Assembly: GCA_018065305.1 (NCBI GenBank)
Contig: JAGHTO010000021.1
Coordinates: 62,001-126,000 of the forward strand
Length of the DNA stretch: 64,000 nucleotides
Reading direction: 5' to 3'
From: Candidatus Cacconaster scatequi
GTDB taxonomy: Bacteria > Bacteroidota > Bacteroidia > Bacteroidales > UBA932
The first letter of the stretch is position 1; every line of letters begins with the position of its first letter. The notes under the pieces are model-generated. The model made no database searches and was not told the DNA's origin. It saw only the letters and a list, made by a program, of their open reading frames with translations. Below, piece by piece: positions 47,502 to 56,612 of the stretch. Made by a program: the position numbers and the translations under genes.

Positions 47502-47933
47502 ATGGGCACCAGAACGGCAATACATAGAGACCACAAAATCACTATCCGTCTCTCCGATGAAGAGATGGAGCAGCTCGACTACATGATGCAGCGTAGCGGG
47601 TATCTTTCCATGTCGAAATACATCCGGACAAAGTGCCTCGGAGGACGCACGTCGATGTCTCCGGAAAGCCTTGCCGACAACAACAGCGTCCGCTCCCAGG
47701 TCAATGTCCTTTCTGCCGAGATTTCAAAGATCGGAGCCAACTACAACCTGGTGATAAAGGACTTCAAGAACCTTCTGTCCCAGACCAAGAAGGACGGATC
47801 CCCTGTCATCAACACGTCCACGTCGACGTACTACATGCAGCAGCTCTACACCCTGACACTCGAGGTAAAGACGCTTGTTCAGCAGTTCATCGAAATGGTC
47901 AAGAAAGAATTGAAAGAATCCACGAAAGTATAA
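47502..47933 (+). CDS. Mobilization accessory protein, ribbon-helix-helix (MobC/NikA-like)
   Basis: The 143-aa protein has an RHH opening (HRDHKITIRLSDEEMEQLDY, MMQRSGYLSMSKYIRTKCLG) followed by a helical C-terminal part (VNVLSAEISKIGANYNLVIK; TLEVKTLVQQFIEMVKKELK). This is typical of plasmid mobilization accessory proteins that bind oriT and help the relaxase nick. It lies just after the TGTCCGACA boxes, its probable sites. Co-transcription with the SSB and relaxase genes is clear from spacing. Confidence 0.83.
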   Translation: MGTRTAIHRDHKITIRLSDEEMEQLDYMMQRSGYLSMSKYIRTKCLGGRTSMSPESLADNNSVRSQVNVLSAEISKIGANYNLVIKDFKNLLSQTKKDGSPVINTSTSTYYMQQLYTLTLEVKTLVQQFIEMVKKELKESTKV

Positions 47934-47952
47934 TCTCAAAATCTTTACAGCC

Positions 47953-48255
47953 ATGCAAAACGCACAGATCATCGGCAACATTGTTGCAGACGCGGAAAGC
48001 AAAAAGAGCAAGGACGGAAGTGAGTATATATACTTCCGTGTTGCTGTCAACGACAACCGCGGCGAAGAAAAATCAACCCAGTATTTCGATGTCTATTACC
48101 CTATGACCGGAGTGCTGAAGTACCTCAAGAAAGGCCAGAAGGTGTTCGTCGGAGGACGCTTGAAATTGAGCCTTGGAGACAAGAACGGCACCAAATTCCT
48201 GAACGCATCAATATCGGCAAAGGATGTCGAATTATGCGTCCCCCAGCAGGGATGA
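47953..48255 (+). CDS. SSB-like protein in the mob operon, 100 aa
   Basis: The product begins MQNAQIIGNIVADAESKKSK and continues EYIYFRVAVNDNRGEEKSTQ, FDVYYPMTGVLKYLKKGQ and KVFVGGRLKLSLGDKNGT, a compact SSB OB fold without an acidic tail. A position between the RHH and relaxase genes suggests that it protects the transferred strand, either in the donor during nicking or after entry. It is the third SSB-like gene in the window. Confidence 0.8.
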   Translation: MQNAQIIGNIVADAESKKSKDGSEYIYFRVAVNDNRGEEKSTQYFDVYYPMTGVLKYLKKGQKVFVGGRLKLSLGDKNGTKFLNASISAKDVELCVPQQG

Positions 48256-48309
48256 CTGGAAATTGATGCGAGTCTCGAACAAATCTGATTTCACTAGACT
48301 GATAAAAAA

Positions 48310-49437
48310 ATGGTCGTCAAAATCAAATCATCGGCTCCGACTATGGCCGGGGCATTCGGATACAACGAGAGAAAAGTCTCCCGTGACGAGGCGACCATTG
48401 TCTTTTCGGGCAATATGCTATCCGATGGCCAGAAAACCATCAGGGAAACATTCGAGTGGTATGAAAGGCTCAACATCCGTTCCCGTGACGTATGTTTCCA
48501 TATGTCCGTGAATCCGGGGCCTGACGAAGTTATGGATGACGAGCAGGCGAAGTCATTCGTTAAGGCACTTCTGGACGGTCTCGGATACGGCAGCCAACCG
48601 TATGTGATATACCGTCATAACGATATCGAGCGCGAGCATTTCCACGTTCTATGTCCTAGGACAAACGAACACGGCAGGAAGATCAACGACTACAGGGAAC
48701 ACCGCAAGTGCCAGCAGATATTGAAGGATCTCTGCGAGCAGTACGGCTACCGTGTAGGCGGGGCTAAAGAATCTGAAAGCCTTTCTCCGGATGATGAATT
48801 CATGTCATTCAACCCTGACTACGGCAATGTTCTCGTACAGATGAATGCCATATTCGAGCAGTGTACTGCGTATCACTACACATCAAGGAAACTGTTCGAC
48901 CAGATCGCCCGCGACCACGGCCTGAAAATCAGGGTCTCAGGCGGAAAGATGTCACTCCAGGGAACGGATGGAACAGGAAGGAAATGCACGGTTCCCTACA
49001 GCAAGCCCGAATACCTTTCGATGTATCTGGACAGGATGCAGGAATCAACGCAGGCTAAGTTGGATAAGGATTATCTGGGCGAAGTAGCGGGATCCTGCAA
49101 GAAGCTTCTCCCCTATTCCAAATCCGAGGAAAGCATCACGAGGATGATGCTCCGGCGAGGAATCCATCCGGTCTTTGAGAAGGACTCTTCCGGGAGGATA
49201 ACGGGATTTTCGATAATCGATCACGAGAACCAGACGGCCTTTCCGGGATCATCTCTTGGTCACGAATTCTGTCTTGCAGACATACAGCAGGCACAGAATC
49301 ATCAGTGGACCCGGGAGGAACAGAGTCATCACGAATCAATCAATATCGGGGAGTTCCTGTTCGCCTACGGGGGCAATTCCAAATCCAAGGAAAAGGATCC
49401 GAAATACAGGAAACCGAAGAAGGGAATTCATATTTAG
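48310..49437 (+). CDS. Relaxase, MOBP-like (Relaxase/mobilization nuclease domain)
   Basis: The 375-aa protein has an N-terminal Tyr in a NEYK-like setting (TMAGAFGYNERKVS, Y18) and the HUH-type metal motif as RHNDIEREHFHVLCPR (H103, H110, H112). This layout matches Bacteroidota relaxases that nick at oriT and stay covalently bound to the 5' end. The C-terminal half is charged and less conserved. It stands in a mob operon after the RHH protein and before a VirD4-type coupling protein. Confidence 0.87.
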   Translation: MVVKIKSSAPTMAGAFGYNERKVSRDEATIVFSGNMLSDGQKTIRETFEWYERLNIRSRDVCFHMSVNPGPDEVMDDEQAKSFVKALLDGLGYGSQPYVIYRHNDIEREHFHVLCPRTNEHGRKINDYREHRKCQQILKDLCEQYGYRVGGAKESESLSPDDEFMSFNPDYGNVLVQMNAIFEQCTAYHYTSRKLFDQIARDHGLKIRVSGGKMSLQGTDGTGRKCTVPYSKPEYLSMYLDRMQESTQAKLDKDYLGEVAGSCKKLLPYSKSEESITRMMLRRGIHPVFEKDSSGRITGFSIIDHENQTAFPGSSLGHEFCLADIQQAQNHQWTREEQSHHESINIGEFLFAYGGNSKSKEKDPKYRKPKKGIHI

Positions 49438-49472
49438 TGTTATCAGTAGTATCAGTATTAATAGTATCAATT

Positions 49473-49850
49473 ATGTGGCTTTTTACACCTGACTTATCAT
49501 TCAATCTTGAGCATTATAAGAGCATATGGGCCCAGGGAGGCTCAGACGTTTTCCTCCATCTTGTACCGGTAATAGGTAGCGATGAGGACAGAGTCCGGTT
49601 CGATCATCCCCTGTCTGCAATCAGGGCTTTTGACGCACTGATGAGCGGACTTTCCAGAGGATGCAAGACGGTATATCTCCAGGAGGTATATGTGGACGGT
49701 AAAGATGAAATACCCTCACTTCGGATATCTTACGACAAGGAGGATTATATGACTCAGATATCAAGCAAAAGTTCAGATGCGGCCACGATTTGTGACCCGA
49801 GGACGGAACCGTTGAAGATATACACGCTTCCGCCAGGGCTGAAAAGCTGA
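49473..49850 (+). CDS. Hypothetical protein between relaxase and coupling protein, 125 aa
   Basis: From ATG 49473 the product begins MWLFTPDLSFNLEHYKSIWA and has a strand/helix pattern (GSDVFLHLVPVIGSDEDRVR; FDHPLSAIRAFDALMSGLSR). No family is recognised. A longer frame that starts inside the relaxase gene is not credible. Spacing to the coupling protein is 4 nt, so it probably belongs to the transfer unit. Confidence 0.6.
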   Translation: MWLFTPDLSFNLEHYKSIWAQGGSDVFLHLVPVIGSDEDRVRFDHPLSAIRAFDALMSGLSRGCKTVYLQEVYVDGKDEIPSLRISYDKEDYMTQISSKSSDAATICDPRTEPLKIYTLPPGLKS

Positions 49851-49854
49851 ACAA

Positions 49855-52080
49855 ATGGAACATAAAGCAAGCTATGATAAAGTATGGGTCTTCTTCATGA
49901 TTACAGGTTCGGTCATTCTTGGCTTCAACCTGTATTTTTTTTGCCACCCGTTGCTCTCAAGCGTCAATCTGACCCATTACTCTCTGGACAATATCGTCCT
50001 TCAGTTTCATGCAGGAGGCATCCTCCGGACTCCGTTCAGGACTAAGTTCTGGACAATGCTTCTCTTTGCCATGAGCCTCATTGTGCGAGGCGGCAAGGGG
50101 AAGAACACCGGATGGGACATGATCGGGGCCGTCGGCACGGCAGGACTTATTTTGTATTTCCTGATGACAAGGGTGGACTGCACGTCCTATCTTCTGTATA
50201 CTCTTTCGGGATTATTGTGCCTTTCCTGGTCATTTGCCATGATTGGCCGCAGACTGCACCATTTTAATGAAGCTGAGAACGACAGGAAGGAAACCTTCCA
50301 GCAGTGTACCGAGAAGATAGAAACGGATGACTCCATCAACATCCCTACGAAGTTCCAGTACAAGAAGAAGATTCACGACGGCTGGATTAATGTCATCAAT
50401 CCGTACAGGGCGACAATGGTTCTCGGTACTCCAGGATCGGGAAAGTCATACTCAGTCTATGAGCCTTTCATCGAACAGATGGTCACGAAAGGATATTCGA
50501 TGTTCGTATATGACTACAAGTACCCGAGCCTTACGAAAGTCGTATACAACGAGGTCCTGTCGCACCTTGACTCGTATCCCGTACAGCCGGAGTTCTGCGT
50601 CATCAATTTCAATGACCCGAGATATTCAAACAGATGTAATCCTATACATCCACGGTACATAAAGGATCCGGCGGACACGACAGAGATTGCAGAGCTTGTG
50701 ATGCAGAACATCAACAAGTCCATCATCGACAAGGAGGACTTCTTCTCTATGTCCGCAAAGGAATACCTGGATGCAATCATATGGTTCCTCAGGATATATG
50801 ACGGAGGCAAATACTGCACATTCCCTCACGTCATCGAATTCATGGGGCAGGACTATAAGAAAGTCATCAGTATTCTGTCCAGTTATGAGGAGCTGGAGGT
50901 AAAGATTCGCCCGTTTGCCAATGCAATGAACAGTGGCGCACAGGAACAGCTACAGGGACAGATTGCATCTGCCCAGGTGCCATTGAACAAGTTCATCTCC
51001 CCTATCTTCTACTGGGTTCTGAGCGGTGATGATTTCGATCTTAGAATAAGCGATCCAAAACACCCCAAGATACTCTGCGTTGGAAATGATCCGGACAGGG
51101 ATACGGTATACGGAACCGCCCTTGCTCTGTTCACATCCAGAATGTTCAAGCTTGTGAATCATCCGGGGAATCTTCGCTGCGGAGTCCTTCTGGATGAGCT
51201 CCCGACAATCTTCATCAAGGGGCTTGACAAACTCATCGCCACAGCCCGAAGCAACCTTGTTGCCATCGTTCTCGGCGCACAGGACAAGAGCCAGCTTATT
51301 CGTGACTATAAGGAGCACGAGGCCAATGTCATCTTCAACACTGTCGGAAATATCTTCTCCGGCCAGGTCAACGGAAAGACCGCCGAGGAACTCAACCGGT
51401 CATTCGGCAAGGAATTCCGCCGCAAGGAAAGCCAGACACAAGGAATGGAGAACGAATCTATCAATGTCTCTTTCCAGCAGGAAGAGCTCCTGCCTCAAAG
51501 TACAATTGAAACGCTTTCACAGGGATATTTCTTTGGGAAGGTCGCCGACAGCAACAATCAGAAGATTGACGACAAATTCTTCTGTGGGGAGATTCAAATT
51601 GACGGGAAAGCCCAGAAGGAGAAACGAGCGAAATGGCAGTCTCTTCCAAGGATGACTTCCTTTGGAGAAGAACAACTGAGGGCAAGCATCTTTGCTGAAC
51701 CCGATAAATATCTATCCGAATACTACAAACTTAAGATTCTGGAAGGGCCCATTGTTTATGAGCCTGACGAACTGGATGAGAAAGCCCTTAGAATGGCTCA
51801 CGAAACGCCCGTAGAGGAGCGTAACGCCCTTCTTGACGAGATTGCACGCAGAGCTTGTGAAACAGCCGTAGAAAGGCGGATAAATGATAATCTAAAGAAG
51901 ATTCGTCAAGACATAAAGAACATCATTTCCTGGGAGACGGCAGACGCCGAACCGCCAAAGGAAGCTGTCGAAGAAATGCAGAAGATAAAAGGCAAAAAGC
52001 CGAAGAAAACCGAAAGTCAGGAAGAGAAAAGAAAAAAAGCTATCGAGAAGGTCAATCGTATTCTCGACAGCATAAAATAG
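49855..52080 (+). CDS. Type IV coupling protein (VirD4/TraG-like)
   Basis: The 741-aa protein has N-terminal transmembrane helices (about 9-30, VFFMITGSVILGFNLYFFCH, and 57-75 and 85-130). Walker A GTPGSGKS lies at about 191-198 and Walker B GVLLDELPT at about 442-450. The segment YAFRDQ-like IRDYKEHEANVIFNTVGNIF fits the VirD4 conserved region. The C-terminus is charged and helical. Coupling proteins bring the relaxase-DNA complex to the channel ATPase, so the tra operon at 1782-10030 is the likely partner. Confidence 0.92.
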   Translation: MEHKASYDKVWVFFMITGSVILGFNLYFFCHPLLSSVNLTHYSLDNIVLQFHAGGILRTPFRTKFWTMLLFAMSLIVRGGKGKNTGWDMIGAVGTAGLILYFLMTRVDCTSYLLYTLSGLLCLSWSFAMIGRRLHHFNEAENDRKETFQQCTEKIETDDSINIPTKFQYKKKIHDGWINVINPYRATMVLGTPGSGKSYSVYEPFIEQMVTKGYSMFVYDYKYPSLTKVVYNEVLSHLDSYPVQPEFCVINFNDPRYSNRCNPIHPRYIKDPADTTEIAELVMQNINKSIIDKEDFFSMSAKEYLDAIIWFLRIYDGGKYCTFPHVIEFMGQDYKKVISILSSYEELEVKIRPFANAMNSGAQEQLQGQIASAQVPLNKFISPIFYWVLSGDDFDLRISDPKHPKILCVGNDPDRDTVYGTALALFTSRMFKLVNHPGNLRCGVLLDELPTIFIKGLDKLIATARSNLVAIVLGAQDKSQLIRDYKEHEANVIFNTVGNIFSGQVNGKTAEELNRSFGKEFRRKESQTQGMENESINVSFQQEELLPQSTIETLSQGYFFGKVADSNNQKIDDKFFCGEIQIDGKAQKEKRAKWQSLPRMTSFGEEQLRASIFAEPDKYLSEYYKLKILEGPIVYEPDELDEKALRMAHETPVEERNALLDEIARRACETAVERRINDNLKKIRQDIKNIISWETADAEPPKEAVEEMQKIKGKKPKKTESQEEKRKKAIEKVNRILDSIK

Positions 52081-52214
52081 TAATCAAATATTATTTTACA
52101 TGTTTTGCTATTAACATATTACAAGGTGTTCGGAACAACTATTTCCCTTCATCAGAAGTCAATAAATTGAGAAGTGATAGGAAGCTCTATATGGTCTATT
52201 ATCAGCCATAATGC

Positions 52215-52907
52215 TTACTTTTTAGTTAGTATTTTATCAACCATGCCATAGTCAACGGCTTCCTGAGCCGTCATCCAATAGTCTCTGTCGGCATCATCCA
52301 GGACTTTTTCATATGGCTGGCCACTATGTTCTGATATGATTGAGAGCAATTCCTTTTTTGTCTTCTCAATCTCTTTGGCCGCAATCAATATGTCAGAGGC
52401 TTGGCCTTGAGCGCCACCAAGTGGTTGATGAATTAATACACGAGAATGAGGCAAAGCGGCTCTTTTACCTTTTTCACCGGCACAGAGAAGGACAGAACCC
52501 ATAGAAGCAGCTAATCCAGTACATATTGTCGCGACATTTGGTTCAATTAAATTCATTGTGTCATAAATCCCGAGACCAGAAGACACTTGACCTCCAGGTG
52601 AATTAATGTATAGCGAGATATCAGCCTTCGGATCTGTTGACGCCAGGAATAAAAGTTGGGCTTGAACAATATTTGCGACATCATCATTAATCGCAACTCC
52701 CAAGAAAATTATCCTATCCATCATTAATCGGCTGAATACATCCATCGAAGCGACATTTAATGGTCGTTCCTCAATTATGGTTGGGTTAATATACGATGAA
52801 ACAGCTGATTTATATTGGGATAATGTTAAAGAATTAATACCAAGTCCAAGACTCGCATATTTATCAAACTCAGTTTTCATATCTTTTGAAATTATTAATT
52901 CATCCAA
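52215..52907 (-). CDS. clpP: ClpP-type serine protease, accessory copy
   Basis: The 230-aa product is full-length ClpP: INSPGGQVSSGLGIYDTMN, GLAASMGSVLLCAGEKGKRA with Ser135, HQPLGG with His160 and Asp209 in DADRDYWMTAQEAV, so the catalytic triad is complete. The N-terminal extension of about 50 residues (MDELIISKDMKTEFDKYASL) is longer than in housekeeping ClpP. No Clp ATPase (ClpX/A/C) is adjacent. It is the last gene of an AT-rich operon encoding Hsp70-type chaperones and an AAA+ protein, which may supply substrates. Confidence 0.93.
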   Translation of the reverse strand: MDELIISKDMKTEFDKYASLGLGINSLTLSQYKSAVSSYINPTIIEERPLNVASMDVFSRLMMDRIIFLGVAINDDVANIVQAQLLFLASTDPKADISLYINSPGGQVSSGLGIYDTMNLIEPNVATICTGLAASMGSVLLCAGEKGKRAALPHSRVLIHQPLGGAQGQASDILIAAKEIEKTKKELLSIISEHSGQPYEKVLDDADRDYWMTAQEAVDYGMVDKILTKK

Positions 52908-53227
52908 GGAATTAGGTCATCAATATTGTCACAATCAACACTTCCGCTTACATCAACGGAACCGCCTTCGATATATGTATCTACGGTATTATTTACGTGA
53001 ACATCGAAAGTCTTGACCACTAATGTAGAAAGTAAAATGGTATTTATAACAGATGAGACGGCAATTATTAACAATAATAATTTAATAAACAGATTACTAT
53101 CCCATCCAGACAATATCTTTTTGAATTTGTCAGTTATATTGCTACGCTCTTTAGATGAACATAAGTCAATTTTAGACTTAGTTGGATTCCCCACATATGG
53201 AATATCCCCACAGTTTTCAGAATTCAT
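52895..53227 (-). CDS. Small single-span membrane protein, 110 aa
   Basis: A polar N-terminus (about 1-45, SKIDLCSSKERSNITDKFKK) is followed by one hydrophobic helix (about 47-69, FIKLLLLIIAVSSVINTILL) and an extracytoplasmic Val/Asp/Gly-rich tail (IEGGSVDVSGSVDCDNIDDL). No family is recognised. It overlaps the ClpP start by 13 nt and lies 4 nt from the large J-like gene, so it is part of the same operon. It may help to place ClpP or its partners at the membrane. Confidence 0.65.
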   Translation of the reverse strand: MNSENCGDIPYVGNPTKSKIDLCSSKERSNITDKFKKILSGWDSNLFIKLLLLIIAVSSVINTILLSTLVVKTFDVHVNNTVDTYIEGGSVDVSGSVDCDNIDDLIPWMN

Positions 53228-53231
53228 ATAT

Positions 53232-56135
53232 TTAATATCTAGTAGTTACTATATAATATGATGCAGAATAATTACCTCCGGAAAGGTTTTCGGAGCCATA
53301 ATATCCATGAACATTACCAGCGGACACCGATACAGCTATTCGATATGTTCCATTTACAAGAGATACAGAACGAGTGCCATGTGGCGGTATCGTTAACTCT
53401 TTGCTTTGTGACTGACCACTATATAAAGCAGTCATGGTGTAACCAGTATCATTAGTTATTGTTACTGTCGAAGAAGAACCATAACTATAATAATCATGGT
53501 CCATCGCAGGAAGAGTGCCATGTTCTCCATATGAAACTGCATTTACCTTTAAGTCAATAATCCTTTTCTTTGCGGCACTTGAATGAGAGCCATTTGGATG
53601 ATATTGAAGGTATTTTTGGTACAAGTTTATTGAATTGCCTGAGCTGGCTTCTGACCAGGCAGATGATTCGGTTTTCCATTTCTGTTCTTCTTCAAGTCGC
53701 TTAAGATGAGAGTCTGCATCACGATATTCAGAAGTAGGAACTTGTTTCTTGAAAGAGTTCCATGCAGAAATAGTATTTGTACTTAATGTTTTATTATATA
53801 AGTTCTCATAGCATTCATTTAGCTTGTCGTGAGAATCCCGCAACTCCCCCTCAGGCACGGATTCAACATACTTGTTCCATGAGTCTATTGAATTTTGCCT
53901 CAGTGCTTGAGCATAAAGGGCATCGCAAAGAACCTTAATCCTATCTGAAGCATCCTTTTGATACGTGATAGGGATTTCTTCCGAGAATTTCACCCATGAC
54001 GAAATCGTGTTCTTTTTATCTGCAATATTATATAAACTGTCACGTATTTTGCTTACTTCAGCCTGTGCGATATCACAATACACATTATTAGGGTAATTAG
54101 CAATGAAGTCGGCAAGTCCAGATATTCCTTCACGCTGATAAATCTCCAACAGTGCTTTATACGCCTCGTTTGAATGTTTACCATTTGGGAAGGATTCGAC
54201 ATATGAAGAATATCCATATATCGTCTGGGGAATATTTGAAAACTTTCTATCATCAGCGGTCAAACACAGAAAAACGATTAATGCAATTGCGCATATGCTA
54301 AGAGTAGACCACACAATCGCTGACGTAATTTTCTTTCTCCGGGCTTTGTCTTTTAATTCGAGAACTTTTTGGTTTGCTTCTTGAACATGGCTACCATTAG
54401 GATGATTGGTGATATAAGAAGAGTAATCAACAATGGTTTTACAAAAAACAAAATCTTGATCATCAACCAACTTTGATAATCTCTTTTCCGCCTCTTCTCT
54501 ATGTCGTTTATACGCTATGTTGGATAAATATTTTTTGTAATGATCAATTGAAGAGCATTTGGCGAATGCACAGTCATCTTCAGCATCTGTAAGTCTTTTA
54601 ATTTCAGCGTTGGCTTGCACGCAAAACTTACCATCCGGGAAGTCTCTTAAATATGCCGCATAAGAAGAAATTGACGAACACGCATTATAGCGCTCCGTTT
54701 CAGTACGAAGATCAAATTTGGAGAATATTGTCTTGTCAGTGATTATTCCTAGTTGTGACGCAATTGACAAAAGGGAATTTTTATTCGGGAAAAACCGATT
54801 ATTGTAAAAATCAGTCTCCATAGGGAAAGCCTCCATATTACATGTGATTTCCCAAGCATCTTCAACAACTTGTTTAACACTAAATACTGAAAGAATGCTG
54901 GAGTCGTTGGCCTTTTCTATAGATTCGTTTACAACATCAATCAATTTATTCAATGCCGCTGAAACAATTAACGTTGAGTATTTAACGAATTGTTGATCAG
55001 TCGAACCCAACTTTTCCTTTATGGAGACAAGTGGCTTGAGGCAAGAAGAGAGAAAAGAGTTTATCACTTTTATATTAATAGTTGGAAGATTATTGAATGT
55101 TCCAACTTTGTGATAAATAGCCTGATGTTCAAGTTCTATTTCTTTCGGAGGTAATTGCGCCTCATGTTTAGAAAGGATATCAACATTTAACTGGCAACGA
55201 TCATGTATTAGTTTCCCTTCAGCTATGCTTAATGCGTATTCTTGAAGCGATTTAGCTTTTGATATTTTGGCACGCTTATCTTCATCAGAACCATTATAAT
55301 AGTTAATTCCAAGCTGAAGGATTGATTTAGCTAATTTATCTGCTATAGATTGGAATTCAATGGAGTTTTGCCCAAGAATACGTTTAAGAGAATTCAGCTT
55401 GGTTTTGGTATGTGACATAAGAGCCCGGCCAGCCCGATATGCTGAATCAGTTGATAGCTTCCCTTTTTCTATGGCAGATGAAATTTCGGAATGGATATAA
55501 TCAAGGTAGTGAGCAGAAATAGCCCGTTTAAAGTAGTCAAAGGACACGACATTATCGGAATTCCTAGAGCCAATAATATCATCAAGAATTGAGTCTATAT
55601 CATAGCCATTAATGATTAGTTCGAAATATGAAGACCTAATTTCATTAATGTCTATATCAGTCGTATCCCCACATACACTGTGAACAAAAGCGGTAAAGTC
55701 ACTAACAGAAGAGAATAATGGTGAGATGCAATCAACTGCATTGACGACATCATCCCCTATCAGGTATATGACATTTAGATTTATGTTCGAAGAAATGGAT
55801 GGATGATTTCTTAGTATTGAAATGGACTTATCTCGGTTCCCTGCACATAAATTGTCAAGAGCAATTTGATCTACTGGAGAACTAACATGAAACCAAAATA
55901 ATGCAGAGAGGATCTTATCACCAGGAAGGTTTATTCGTCCCTGGGCTTGCTGAACAGAGTCCAAAGTCCTCACGACCGGAGGCAAAGCATCATTCAAGTC
56001 CAAAGGGAAAGAGATATCCTTATTGGTACTGATATAAGCACGAAGTTTACTTATATTTCGCACAATATCCTTCTGTGGCGAATTTGAAAAAACGCCAAGA
56101 ACCCTGAACGGATTTTGAGATAAATCTTGAAGCAT
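53232..56135 (-). CDS. J-domain-like/repeat/Ig membrane protein, 967 aa
   Basis: The N-terminus (about 6-75: NPFRVLGVFSNSPQKDIVRN and after) resembles a degenerate J domain without the HPD motif and is paralogous to that of the 479-aa protein at 62360-63799. A long helical region follows. Then come 40-45-residue repeats of the form Y-x-x-Y-x-x-x-x-P-x-G (YAAYLRDFPDGKFC; YSSYITNHPNGSHVQEAN). A membrane helix lies at about 607-627, with more repeats after it. A beta C-terminus (TVTITNDTGYTMTALYSGQS) completes the chain. Proposed role: co-chaperone or scaffold for the Hsp70 system. Confidence 0.62.
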   Translation of the reverse strand: MLQDLSQNPFRVLGVFSNSPQKDIVRNISKLRAYISTNKDISFPLDLNDALPPVVRTLDSVQQAQGRINLPGDKILSALFWFHVSSPVDQIALDNLCAGNRDKSISILRNHPSISSNINLNVIYLIGDDVVNAVDCISPLFSSVSDFTAFVHSVCGDTTDIDINEIRSSYFELIINGYDIDSILDDIIGSRNSDNVVSFDYFKRAISAHYLDYIHSEISSAIEKGKLSTDSAYRAGRALMSHTKTKLNSLKRILGQNSIEFQSIADKLAKSILQLGINYYNGSDEDKRAKISKAKSLQEYALSIAEGKLIHDRCQLNVDILSKHEAQLPPKEIELEHQAIYHKVGTFNNLPTINIKVINSFLSSCLKPLVSIKEKLGSTDQQFVKYSTLIVSAALNKLIDVVNESIEKANDSSILSVFSVKQVVEDAWEITCNMEAFPMETDFYNNRFFPNKNSLLSIASQLGIITDKTIFSKFDLRTETERYNACSSISSYAAYLRDFPDGKFCVQANAEIKRLTDAEDDCAFAKCSSIDHYKKYLSNIAYKRHREEAEKRLSKLVDDQDFVFCKTIVDYSSYITNHPNGSHVQEANQKVLELKDKARRKKITSAIVWSTLSICAIALIVFLCLTADDRKFSNIPQTIYGYSSYVESFPNGKHSNEAYKALLEIYQREGISGLADFIANYPNNVYCDIAQAEVSKIRDSLYNIADKKNTISSWVKFSEEIPITYQKDASDRIKVLCDALYAQALRQNSIDSWNKYVESVPEGELRDSHDKLNECYENLYNKTLSTNTISAWNSFKKQVPTSEYRDADSHLKRLEEEQKWKTESSAWSEASSGNSINLYQKYLQYHPNGSHSSAAKKRIIDLKVNAVSYGEHGTLPAMDHDYYSYGSSSTVTITNDTGYTMTALYSGQSQSKELTIPPHGTRSVSLVNGTYRIAVSVSAGNVHGYYGSENLSGGNYSASYYIVTTRY

Positions 56136-56141
56136 TACAGA

Positions 56142-56612
56142 TTAGTTGAGTACAATTTGATTGAAGGAAACATGAAAATCAAATGGGTTCTCAACCTCAA
56201 TATCTGGAAGAAGATAATCTTCTTTATCTGGGAATTTTTCAAGAATTTGTTCATCTGAGATGTTTAGGCACTTTCTAATTTTCTTAAAGAAACTGATTTC
56301 TGAATACTCAATATTGTTATCAGCTTCAATTGTCTTTATCGCTAAAGAGATGATATTCAATGCTTGATCCGCATCAATGTCAAATGATGATATTTCGGTT
56401 ATGAAGTTGTTAAGAAAACCTTGCCCTTCTGTATTAATAGCCGAAACATATTTATCAATAGAATCCTGAACATCAATGCCATCGAAGAGATCGGAACCAG
56501 ACATTAATGATGTGAGTAACTCAACTTCTTCTTGTGCAATATTTCCATCACACGCCATACAGCAGAATGCGGCTTTTAAGTATAAATCATTTATTTTCAT
56601 GGCAAGTATCAT
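56142..56612 (-). CDS. TerB-like (tellurite-resistance-type) helical protein, 156 aa
   Basis: The product has the TerB pattern: an N-terminal helix with CCMACDGNIAQEEVELLTSL and a second acidic helix pair (ADNNIEYSEISFFKKIRKCL). A final segment (ENPFDFHVSFNQIVLN) is extra. TerB proteins form helical bundles that bind metal or membrane partners and take part in stress and phage-defence modules. The ATG at 56612 overlaps the upstream stop; a second ATG at 56600 is also possible. The gene sits between the kinase-AAA fusion and the J-like protein. Confidence 0.72.
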   Translation of the reverse strand: MILAMKINDLYLKAAFCCMACDGNIAQEEVELLTSLMSGSDLFDGIDVQDSIDKYVSAINTEGQGFLNNFITEISSFDIDADQALNIISLAIKTIEADNNIEYSEISFFKKIRKCLNISDEQILEKFPDKEDYLLPDIEVENPFDFHVSFNQIVLN

